From Thermoanaerobaculales bacterium (GTDB lineage: Bacteria; Acidobacteriota; Thermoanaerobaculia; Thermoanaerobaculales; Sulfomarinibacteraceae): a DNA stretch of 6,152 nt. Positions 1-6,068 of this stretch are shown here, in pieces. Location of the stretch: NCBI GenBank assembly GCA_025456385.1, contig JALOKS010000163.1, positions 1-6,152 on the forward strand, given 5' to 3'. How positions within the stretch are numbered: position 1 is the first letter of the stretch; every line of letters begins with the position of its first letter. The translations under genes and the position numbers were made by a program. A model generated the notes under the pieces. It was not told the DNA's origin. It saw nothing but the letters and a program-made list of their open reading frames with translations, and did not search any database.

Positions 1-1408
1 CCGGACGCGCCTGCGCCGCCGGCGCCAGAGCCCGCCGCGCGACCTGGACGCGGCCGGTCGATGAGGTGTAGCTGCCCTCCGTCTCCGCCCACGACGCCGA
101 CGGCAGCACGAGGGTGGCGGCGTCGACGAGAGGGGTCCGCAGCCGCGCCGCCACCGCGACCTCGCGTCCGACCGCCGCGGCGGCCGCCGCCTCGCCCGCC
201 AGCCAGGGGTGTGCGTGGGCGTCGAGGACCAGGATCGGGCCCTCGCTGTCGCGGACCGAGGCCTCGAGCGTCGGGCCGTCGGCGGTCGGCAGGCCGAGCA
301 GGCGCGCGCCGGTGCTGTTGGGGTGGGCGTCGCGGCTGGCGGTCCACTCGCCGCGCCCGTTCTTGATCCGCCGCTCCGGGCTCTCGCTCACCGGCACCAG
401 GACGGTCATGCGAGCGCCCTCGGCGAGCTGGCGCCGGACCTCGAACAGGGCCTCGTTGCTGAGGTTGGCGGAGGCAACGACCAGCGGCTTCGGGGCGTGT
501 CTGAGCCGTTCGGCGAGCCAGCGCAGGGCCTCGTCCCAGGTCGGCGTCCGCTCGCCGCCCGCTGCTCGCAGCAGCGGCGCCTCCACCTCGCGGGCGTTGA
601 GGCCCTCGGCGAGGAAGCGGCCGTAGTCGCACATCCACCAGCCGTTGATCTCCGGGTTGGCGCGCGGCACGAAGCGGTGGACGACCCCGTCGAGATGCCC
701 GAGGTGGACGCTGCAGCCGATGCTGCAGCCCGGGCACAGGCTCGCCGTCTCCTCGAGGTGCCAGACCCGGGCGCGGAAGCGGAACTCCCTGACCGTCAGC
801 GCGCCGACCGGGCAGACGTCGGCGACGCAGGCCGACCACGGGTTGTCGAGCGGCCGGCCGTCGAAGGTGTCGATGAAGCTCGAGTTCCCGCGCGACTTCA
901 TGGTCAGGTCGCCGGTCTCCGAGATCTCGGTGGTGAAACGGATGCAGCGCGTGCAGTGGATGCAGCGGTTCTGGTTCTGGACGACGTGCGGCCCGATCGC
1001 GCGCTGCTCGAAGCCGGGGTAGGTCCGCCGCCGATCGACCATGTGGGTGGTGTCGAGGCCGTGCTCGACCGAGTAGTCCTGGAGTCCGCACTCGCCGGCC
1101 TGGTCGCAGACCGGGCAGTCGAGGGGGTGGTTGGCGAGCAGCAGCTCCATGACCGCGGCCCGCGCCTCGCGCACCCGCAGCGAGTCGGTCAGCACCGCCA
1201 TGTCCTCCTGCGCCGGCGTGGAGCAGGCGGTGACCAGGCGCGGCAGGCCCTGCACCTCGACGAAGCAGATGCGGCACTGGCCGACGACGCTGAGCCCGGG
1301 GTGGTAGCAGTAGGTCGGGATCTCGACCCCGGCTTTACGCGCCGCTTCCACCAGGTTGCAGCCCTCGGCCACGGTGACCTGCACCCCGTCGATGGTGAGC
1401 GAGATCAT
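1..1408 (-). CDS. nuoG: NADH-quinone oxidoreductase subunit G, 3' end cut by window edge
   Basis: Large iron-sulfur subunit of complex I; it carries electrons from the NADH site in NuoF through a chain of clusters toward the quinone arm, on the cytoplasmic side of the membrane. The 469 visible residues show in order: a ferredoxin-like [2Fe-2S] site (C34, C45, C48, C62), the His-Cys cluster N5 (H94, C98, C101, C107), N4 (C149, C152, C155, C199) and N7 (C225-x2-C228-x3-C232-x27-C260), followed by a molybdopterin-oxidoreductase-like region. The usual late-domain signature (VLPSAS, then ETEGSY and GRVQ) appears already at residues 434-455. ATG at 1408 overlaps the nuoF stop as ATGA. The frame has no stop up to base 1, so the C-terminus lies outside. 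The short spacing between N7 and the late signature suggests a reduced molybdopterin-like domain. The family assignment is very secure. Confidence 0.96.
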   Translation of the reverse strand, partial: MISLTIDGVQVTVAEGCNLVEAARKAGVEIPTYCYHPGLSVVGQCRICFVEVQGLPRLVTACSTPAQEDMAVLTDSLRVREARAAVMELLLANHPLDCPVCDQAGECGLQDYSVEHGLDTTHMVDRRRTYPGFEQRAIGPHVVQNQNRCIHCTRCIRFTTEISETGDLTMKSRGNSSFIDTFDGRPLDNPWSACVADVCPVGALTVREFRFRARVWHLEETASLCPGCSIGCSVHLGHLDGVVHRFVPRANPEINGWWMCDYGRFLAEGLNAREVEAPLLRAAGGERTPTWDEALRWLAERLRHAPKPLVVASANLSNEALFEVRRQLAEGARMTVLVPVSESPERRIKNGRGEWTASRDAHPNSTGARLLGLPTADGPTLEASVRDSEGPILVLDAHAHPWLAGEAAAAAAVGREVAVAARLRTPLVDAATLVLPSASWAETEGSYTSSTGRVQVARRALAPAAQARP

Positions 1409-2733
1409 GCGCCGCCCGCCCCGTGATCGAAGAGCCCGCGGTCGGAGCGCAGGGGCAGCACGGGCAGCAGCGTCGGCGGCGCGGTCGCGCCGGCGATGGC
1501 GGCCTCGAACTCCTGCCCGAAGTGCTCGAGGAAGCTCGCGATCGGGCCGCAGAAGGCGTCGCCCAGGGGGCAGATGGTCATCCCCTGGCTGGCGTAGCGG
1601 GCGATGCGCCGCAGCGTCTCGAGGTCGTGCGGCCGGCCGTGCCCGCGGCGGATCCGGCGCACGACGTCGAGGGCCCAGTCCGAGCCCTCGCGGCAGGGGG
1701 TGCACTGGCCGCAGGACTCGTGCGCGTAGAAGGTCAGGAGGTTCTCGAGCGCCCACACCATGTCGACGGTCTCGTCCATCACGATGACGCCGCCCGAACC
1801 GAGCATCGAGCCGGCGGCCGCGACCGACTCGAAGTCGGCGGGGGTGTCGATCTTCGCGGCCGGCAGCACCGGCGCCGAGGAGCCGCCGGGAATGAAGGCC
1901 TTGAGCGCGCGCCCGCCCCGGATCCCGCCGCAGCGCTCCTCGATCAGCTCCCGGAAGCTGATGCCCATGACCTCCTCGTAGACTCCGGGCCGCCGCACGT
2001 GGCCGGAGACGCAGAACAGCTTGGTGCCGGTGCTGCGCTGGGTGCCGATGGCCGCGAACCAGGCGCTGCCACGGACGATGATGTGCGGCACGCAGGCCAG
2101 GGTCTCGACGTTGTTGACCACCGTCGGGCAACCGAAGAGCCCGACCACCGCCGGAAACGGGGGCTTGAGACGGGGGAGGCCGCGCTTGCCCTCCAGCGAC
2201 TCGATGAGCGCCGTCTCCTCGCCGCAGATGTAGGCGCCCGCGCCGCGATGGACGTGGATCTCGAGATCGAAGTCCCTTCCCAGCACGCGGCGCCCGAGCA
2301 GGCCGGCCCCGCGGGCCTCGGCGATCGCCTCGTCGAGGATCGCCGCCTCGCGCACGAACTCGCCGCGGATGTAGAGGTAGGCGGTGCGGGCCCCGATCGC
2401 GTACGCGGCAATCGCGATGCCCTCGAGCACCATGTGGGGGTCGACGAGGATCAGCTCGCGGTCCTTGAAGGTCCCGGGCTCCGACTCGTCGGCGTTGCAG
2501 ATCAGGTAGCGGGCCTTCGGCGAGTCGGTGGGCACGAAACCCCACTTGACGCCGGCCGGGAAGCCGGCCCCGCCGCGGCCTCGCAGGCCCGAGGCCCTGA
2601 CCTCGGCGACGACGGCCGCCGGCTCCATCGCCAGGGCCTTCGCGAGCCCGCGGTAGCCGCCGCGGCTGCGGTAGTTGGCGAGGCTCCGCGAGCCCGCGAG
2701 TCCGCGCGCGGCGAGCAGGATCGAGGCGCTCAC
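1405..2733 (-). CDS. nuoF: NADH-quinone oxidoreductase subunit F (NADH- and FMN-binding)
   Basis: Entry point of complex I: binds NADH and FMN, accepts a hydride and passes electrons to its own [4Fe-4S] cluster N3. The 442-residue product is full length for the family. Visible motifs are the glycine-rich nucleotide-binding stretch GRGGAGFPAGVKW (52-64), NADESEPGTFKDR (80-92) in the FMN/NADH pocket, a second glycine-rich stretch HRGAGAYICGEE (162-173), VVNNVETL (205-212), and cluster N3 as C341-x2-C344-x2-C347 with C388 forty residues later (TICPLGD). The start is GTG at 2733, chosen because it overlaps the nuoE stop as GTGA and puts the conserved domain at the normal distance. There is no strong Shine-Dalgarno sequence, so translation probably depends on coupling to nuoE. 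The stop overlaps the nuoG start. The last ~25 residues form a Pro/Leu-rich tail beyond the conserved core. Confidence 0.98.
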   Translation of the reverse strand: MSASILLAARGLAGSRSLANYRSRGGYRGLAKALAMEPAAVVAEVRASGLRGRGGAGFPAGVKWGFVPTDSPKARYLICNADESEPGTFKDRELILVDPHMVLEGIAIAAYAIGARTAYLYIRGEFVREAAILDEAIAEARGAGLLGRRVLGRDFDLEIHVHRGAGAYICGEETALIESLEGKRGLPRLKPPFPAVVGLFGCPTVVNNVETLACVPHIIVRGSAWFAAIGTQRSTGTKLFCVSGHVRRPGVYEEVMGISFRELIEERCGGIRGGRALKAFIPGGSSAPVLPAAKIDTPADFESVAAAGSMLGSGGVIVMDETVDMVWALENLLTFYAHESCGQCTPCREGSDWALDVVRRIRRGHGRPHDLETLRRIARYASQGMTICPLGDAFCGPIASFLEHFGQEFEAAIAGATAPPTLLPVLPLRSDRGLFDHGAGGA

Positions 2734-3257
2734 GAGGCCGCCAGGCGGTCGAGGATCGCGTCCAGGCGCTCGACCGTCAGGTCGCCGTAGTAGTCGTCGT
2801 TGACCTGGATCACCGGGCCCTCACCGCAGGCGCCGAGGCACTGCACCTCGACCAGGGTGAAGGCGCCGTCGGCGCTGGTCCCGCCGAAGTCGACGCCGAG
2901 CCGGCGCTTGAGGTGCGCGACGAGCTCGCCGGTCCCGCACAGCTGGCAGGACAGAGTGGTGCACACCTGCAGCAGGAAGCGGCCGGGAGGACGGCGCTGG
3001 AACATGGTGTAGAAGCTCACGACGCCCTCGACGAAGGCCGGGGCGAGGCCGAGCCGCGCGGCGACGGCGCTCATCGCCGCCGGCGAGATCCAGCCCCAGC
3101 GCCGCTGGCACAGCCACAGCACCGGCAGCAGGCCGGCCCCCGGGCGTGGGTAGCGGGCGAGGATGGCCGCGATCTCGGACTCCATCGCGGCGTCGAAGGC
3201 GAGCCCGGCGGGCTGGCCGGCGGGTGGGGAGGCGACCGGGGCCGCAGGCCCGCTCAT
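2730..3257 (-). CDS. nuoE: NADH-quinone oxidoreductase subunit E ([2Fe-2S] N1a subunit)
   Basis: Thioredoxin-like [2Fe-2S] subunit that pairs with NuoF in the NADH-oxidising module of complex I. The protein has 175 residues. The N1a ligands are visible as C99-x4-C104 (CTTLSC) and C140-x3-C144 (CLGAC). The helical N-terminal domain has the family pattern IAAILARYP (29-37) and VEGVVSFYTMF (76-86). Residues 1-24 are a Pro/Ala-rich extension. M25 is an alternative start, but ATG at 3257 forms an ATGA overlap with the nuoA stop and is preceded by GGGAG, so it is preferred. The same frame stays open upstream to 3728, but that part runs through nuoA in another frame and is not an extension. The gene directly follows nuoA, where nuoB, nuoC and nuoD would be expected. 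Confidence 0.96.
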   Translation of the reverse strand: MSGPAAPVASPPAGQPAGLAFDAAMESEIAAILARYPRPGAGLLPVLWLCQRRWGWISPAAMSAVAARLGLAPAFVEGVVSFYTMFQRRPPGRFLLQVCTTLSCQLCGTGELVAHLKRRLGVDFGGTSADGAFTLVEVQCLGACGEGPVIQVNDDYYGDLTVERLDAILDRLAAS

Positions 3258-3667
3258 CGCTCCCGGCCCGCGCCGGTGCCCGGAAGCGGCCGACGGCCCC
3301 AGTCGAAGATGCCCTTGCGCCACAGGTAGAGGTAGACGACGGCGAGCAGGAGGAGGAAGGCGAGCATCTCCCAGAGCGCCGCGAGGGAGCCGCCGGCAAC
3401 CGCGCTCCGATAGCTCAGCGCCCAGGGATAGAGGAAGGCGACCTCGACGTCGAGGGCGACGAAGACCAGGGCGACGAGGTAGAACTTGATCGAGATCCGC
3501 TTGCGGGCGCGGTCGAGGAGCGGCACCCCGGACTCGTACGGTTGGCGCCCGCTCTCGCTCGGCCGGCGGACCCGGGTCCCGAGGAGGGCCGCCGTGCCGA
3601 GCAGCGCCGCCGCGAAGGCCGCGGCCGTCAGCAGCGCCATCAAAACCGGCAAGAACTGATCCGCCAC
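3254..3667 (-). CDS. nuoA: NADH-quinone oxidoreductase subunit A (membrane subunit)
   Basis: Small membrane subunit of complex I next to the quinone-binding region (NuoH/NuoJ side in known structures). The 137-residue product has three predicted membrane helices at about 7-29, 63-83 and 96-115. Family signatures are PYESG (43-47), IKFYLVALVF (60-69), DVEVAFLYPWA (73-83) with conserved acidic residues D73 and E75, and YLWRKGIFDW (114-123). The start is GTG at 3667, with AGGA seven bases ahead (3675-3678). An ATG at 3673-3675 is out of frame. It is first in the operon, with a promoter just upstream, and its stop overlaps the nuoE start. The mammalian-type Cys of the loop motif (YECG) is Ser here, as in many bacteria. 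Family identity is secure and the start is likely. Confidence 0.95.
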   Translation of the reverse strand: MADQFLPVLMALLTAAAFAAALLGTAALLGTRVRRPSESGRQPYESGVPLLDRARKRISIKFYLVALVFVALDVEVAFLYPWALSYRSAVAGGSLAALWEMLAFLLLLAVVYLYLWRKGIFDWGRRPLPGTGAGRER

Positions 3668-3674
3668 CTCGCCA

Positions 3675-3678
3675 TCCT
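3675..3678 (-). promoter_or_regulatory. Shine-Dalgarno of nuoA
   Basis: AGGA on the minus strand, seven bases ahead of the GTG codon at 3667. It decides for the GTG start, because the nearby ATG is out of frame. Confidence 0.5.
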
Positions 3679-3699
3679 GCCTCGTCGATATCGGAGCGA

Positions 3700-3728
3700 A
3701 TCCTAACGGTGTCGCGGGTCGAGGTCAA
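3700..3728 (-). promoter_or_regulatory. sigma70-like promoter of nuoAEFG
   Basis: On the minus strand TTGACC (3723-3728) is followed after exactly 17 bases by TAGGAT (3700-3705). That is 5/6 and 4/6 matches to the -35 and -10 consensus at ideal spacing. The predicted transcription start is near 3693, giving a 5' leader of about 26 bases before the nuoA GTG. It lies in the gap between the upstream membrane protein gene and nuoA, the right place for an operon promoter. In such GC-rich DNA an AT-containing match at this spacing is unlikely to be accidental, but it is untested. Confidence 0.6.
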
Positions 3729-3771
3729 ATCGCAGCCGTGGTCGGGACCGGAACGGACGCCAGCGGTGGGG

Positions 3772-4227
3772 TCAGAGCCGGCGCCGTTCCGGTGCCGGGA
3801 GCAGGGGCGCGCGGAGGGCGACAGCGGCGTGCGCGCTGACGATCGAGAGGGCGACGTAGGCGGCGAGGACCGCCGATCCGGTCACCGGCAGGTCGACGAA
3901 GAAGCTGCCCCCGATCAGCAGCGAAGGCACGACGGCGAGCAGCGAGGTCAGCCACGCCCAGCGGCGGTTGCGGCAGGCCGAGGCGGTCACGACCGAGGCG
4001 CCGGCCACCAGCAGCGGCACGTGCAGAAAGGCGGAGCGCGCGATCGAGCGCTCGATGGCCTCGAGACGCTCGTCGAAGCTGACGCCGTCGACGGAGGCTC
4101 TGCGGAGGTCGTCGGCGATCCGCCGCTGCTCGACGCCGTCGAGCGCGTTGAGGCCGAGGGTGATGAGGAGCGCCACCACGGCGGCGAGGAAGAGGTCGGG
4201 GGTGACCCGGCGGAGCCATGCGATCAT
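3772..4227 (-). CDS. small four-helix membrane protein, function unknown
   Basis: I do not recognise this 151-residue protein. It has four likely membrane helices at about 11-29, 66-84, 90-111 and 115-138. Between the first two is a charged, probably helical 35-residue segment (30-65). Arginines at 6-7, 86-89 and the C-terminus (148-150) place both ends and the short loop between helices 2 and 3 in the cytoplasm by the positive-inside rule. The charged segment would then face outside. ATG at 4227 has a strong Shine-Dalgarno sequence nine bases ahead. The gene is on the nuo strand, 104 bases upstream of nuoA, but a separate promoter lies in that gap, so co-function with complex I is only a possibility. 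It is transcribed divergently from guaA. Other frames across it are hydrophilic Arg/Pro-rich shadows. No enzymatic motif is visible. Confidence 0.75.
   Translation of the reverse strand: MIAWLRRVTPDLFLAAVVALLITLGLNALDGVEQRRIADDLRRASVDGVSFDERLEAIERSIARSAFLHVPLLVAGASVVTASACRNRRWAWLTSLLAVVPSLLIGGSFFVDLPVTGSAVLAAYVALSIVSAHAAVALRAPLLPAPERRRL
3778..3798. other. GC hairpin at the 3' end of the membrane protein gene
   Basis: CCGGCGCCG, loop TTC, CGGTGCCGG: a 9-bp inverted repeat with a single imperfect pair, just inside the last codons of the minus-strand gene. No T-run follows on the minus strand (CTCTGACCCC), so intrinsic termination is doubtful. It could still slow polymerase or protect the mRNA end. 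Confidence 0.35.
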
Positions 4228-4236
4228 CTGTGAGCT

Positions 4237-4245
4237 CTCCTCCTT
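4237..4245 (-). promoter_or_regulatory. strong Shine-Dalgarno of the membrane protein gene
   Basis: AAGGAGGAG on the minus strand, ending nine bases before ATG at 4227. It is the best ribosome-binding site in the window and the main support for this start and for the gene being real. Confidence 0.75.
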
Positions 4246-4273
4246 CGGCTCCGCGCGGCTTCCATCATCGCAC

Positions 4274-4292
4274 GGCGGCCGCTCCGGCCGCC
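4274..4292. promoter_or_regulatory. perfect GC palindrome between divergent genes (possible operator)
   Basis: GGCGGCCG, loop CTC, CGGCCGCC: both 8-base arms match perfectly. It lies in the 92-base gap between the membrane protein gene and guaA. Relative to the inferred guaA start site it covers about -45 to -27, where a -35 box would be. A regulator bound here could control guaA. On the other strand it could form a hairpin in the leader of the membrane protein mRNA. GC-rich palindromes also arise by chance in such DNA. Confidence 0.35.
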
Positions 4293-4302
4293 AGCCCGCC
4301 GG

Positions 4303-4311
4303 TGTTAGAAT
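4303..4311 (+). promoter_or_regulatory. extended -10 promoter of guaA, probably giving a leaderless mRNA
   Basis: TGT followed by TAGAAT (4306-4311) matches the extended -10 form TGN-TATAAT at 5/6 in the hexamer. No -35 hexamer is visible at the normal distance, as expected for extended -10 promoters. Only eight bases (CGCCGCCC) separate the hexamer from the guaA ATG, so transcription should start at or within a base or two of the A of the start codon. No Shine-Dalgarno sequence is present. Confidence 0.6.
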
Positions 4312-4319
4312 CGCCGCCC

Positions 4320-5852
4320 ATGCAGCACGAGACGATCCTGATTCTCGACTTCGGCTCCCAGTACACGCAGCTCATCGCGCGCCGGCTGCGCGAGCTCGGG
4401 GTCAGAACGGTGATCGAGCGCGGCGACCTCGAGCCGGCCGGGATCGCCGCCGCGGCCCCGCTCGCCGTCGTGCTCTCGGGCGGTCCGGCGAGCGTGTTCG
4501 AGCCGGGCTCCCTGCAGGTCGACCGCGGGGTCTTCGAGCTCGGGGTGCCGGTCCTCGGCATCTGCTACGGGCTGCAGCTCATGGCCCGCCACCTCGGCGG
4601 CGAGGTGCGGCCGTCGCAGCGGCGCGAGTACGGCTTCGCCGAGCTGGAGGTGGGCTCGGACGGCGAGGTCTTCGCCGGCACGCCCGGAACCCAGCCGGTG
4701 TGGATGAGCCACGGCGACTCGGTCGCGCGCGTCCCGCCGGGCTTCCGGGTCCTCGCCCGCACGCCGACCACCGAGGTCGCGGCGATGTACGACCCGGAAC
4801 GGAGATTCATCGGCCTCCAGTTCCACCCCGAGGTCCGGCACACCCCGCACGGCATGCGCCTGCTCGAGAACTTCATCGCCATCGCCGGCGCACGGCGCGA
4901 CTGGAGCCCGGCCGCGATCCGCCGCGAGCTGGTGGCCGAGCTCCGCGACCGGCTCGGCGCGGGACGGGTGGTCTGCGGGGTCTCGGGCGGGGTCGACTCG
5001 TCGGTGACCGCGATGCTGCTGCGCGAGGCCATCGGCGAGCGGCTGCTGCCGATCTTCGTCGACACCGGCCTGCTGCGCAAGAACGAAGGCGACACGGTCG
5101 CGCGGCGCTTCGCCGACTTCGGCCTCGAGCTCCTCCGCATCGATGCCGGTCCGAGCTTTCTCGCCGCACTCGCCGGCGTCGAGGACCCGGAGGCGAAGCG
5201 CAAGATCATCGGCAGGCTGTTCGTCGAGGTCTTCGAGAGCGAGGCGGCGCGCCACCCCGACGCGCGCTACCTCGCCCAGGGCACCCTCTACCCGGACGTC
5301 ATCGAGTCCTCCGGGGTCCGCGGAACGGCGGCCGTCATCAAGACCCACCACAACGTCGGCGGGTTGCCGGAGCGCCTCGGCCTCGAGCTCGTCGAGCCCC
5401 TGCGCGACCTCTTCAAGGACGAGGTCCGGCGGGTGGGGGAGGAGCTCGGACTGCCGCACGAGTTCGTCTGGCGCCACCCCTTTCCGGGGCCCGGGCTGGC
5501 GGTGCGGATCCTCGGCGCGGTCGACAGCGAGCGGGTCCGCACCCTGCAGGAGGCCGACGCGATCGTGATCGAGGAGGTGCGGGCGGCGAAGCTCTACGAC
5601 GAGATCTCGCAGGCGCTCGCCGTACTGCTCCCGGTCAAGAGCGTGGGCGTGATGGGCGACTCGCGGACCTACGAGAATGTGCTCGCGGTGCGGGCGGTGA
5701 CGACCACCGACTTCATGACCGCCGACTGGTTCCGCTTCCCGCCCGAGGTCCTCGACCGGATCGCGCGTCGGGTCGTCAACGAGGTCAAGGGCATCAACCG
5801 CGTGGTCTACGATGTGACCTCCAAGCCGCCGGCGACCATCGAGTGGGAGTAG
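4320..5852 (+). CDS. guaA: GMP synthase (glutamine-hydrolysing)
   Basis: Cytosolic enzyme of the last step of GMP synthesis: XMP + ATP + glutamine gives GMP + AMP + PPi + glutamate. The 510-residue product is complete (E. coli GuaA is 525). The N-terminal class I glutamine amidotransferase domain starts with ILDFGSQYTQLIARR (8-22) and carries nucleophile C82 in GICYGLQ and the partners H169 and E171 in QFHPEV. The ATP-pyrophosphatase domain has the P-loop SGGVDSS at 222-228. The C-terminal dimerisation domain shows HPFPGPGLAVRILG and ends KPPATIEWE. The start at 4320 puts ILDFGSQ where the family has it. An in-frame ATG at 4218 would add 34 Pro/Ala-rich residues, cross the promoter and overlap the divergent gene. 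No guaB neighbour is visible, so it seems to be transcribed alone. Confidence 0.98.
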   Translation: MQHETILILDFGSQYTQLIARRLRELGVRTVIERGDLEPAGIAAAAPLAVVLSGGPASVFEPGSLQVDRGVFELGVPVLGICYGLQLMARHLGGEVRPSQRREYGFAELEVGSDGEVFAGTPGTQPVWMSHGDSVARVPPGFRVLARTPTTEVAAMYDPERRFIGLQFHPEVRHTPHGMRLLENFIAIAGARRDWSPAAIRRELVAELRDRLGAGRVVCGVSGGVDSSVTAMLLREAIGERLLPIFVDTGLLRKNEGDTVARRFADFGLELLRIDAGPSFLAALAGVEDPEAKRKIIGRLFVEVFESEAARHPDARYLAQGTLYPDVIESSGVRGTAAVIKTHHNVGGLPERLGLELVEPLRDLFKDEVRRVGEELGLPHEFVWRHPFPGPGLAVRILGAVDSERVRTLQEADAIVIEEVRAAKLYDEISQALAVLLPVKSVGVMGDSRTYENVLAVRAVTTTDFMTADWFRFPPEVLDRIARRVVNEVKGINRVVYDVTSKPPATIEWE

Positions 5853-5858
5853 GGCCGG

Positions 5859-5897
<39 letters not shown>

Positions 5898-6021
5898 GGC
5901 GAGCCTTCCCCGTGGATCTGCAAACACGAGCGCATCGCGCCACCTTCAAGGCACCGGCGGGAGTTCCGATTTCGAGGGTTGGCCGCGTCGCGCTGGGCGT
6001 CCCTGGGGGTGGTGCCCTTTC

Positions 6022-6060
6022 GAAATTCCGAACTCCGAATTCCGAATTCCGAATTCGAAC
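6022..6060. repeat. tandem heptamer array GAATTCC, right arm (inverse of left arm)
   Basis: Units GAAATTCC, GAACTCC, GAATTCC, GAATTCC and GAATTCG, then AAC: the reverse-complement register of the left array with the same period of seven. The outer units are degenerate (one extra A, one C for T) while the inner ones are perfect. Confidence 0.9.
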
Positions 6061-6068
6061 AGCGGTGG

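Noticed and set aside
209..1426. Long plus-strand open frame of 405 codons
   Set aside because: It is the antisense of nuoG. Its translation is low-complexity Ala/Arg/Asp/Val-rich, while the minus strand shows every NuoG cysteine motif.
1423..2790. Plus-strand open frame of 455 codons
   Set aside because: Antisense shadow of nuoF, typical of high-GC coding DNA; no recognisable domain.
3258..3728. N-terminal extension of nuoE by 157 codons
   Set aside because: It runs through nuoA in another frame; NuoE homology begins only after 3257, where ATG overlaps the nuoA stop.
3778..3798. Intrinsic terminator of the membrane protein gene
   Set aside because: The stem lies inside the coding sequence and no T-run follows, so I list it only as a hairpin.
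4218..4319. Upstream ATG giving guaA 34 extra residues
   Set aside because: The added part is Pro/Ala-rich with no GuaA similarity, crosses the -10 element and palindrome, and overlaps the first codons of the divergent gene.
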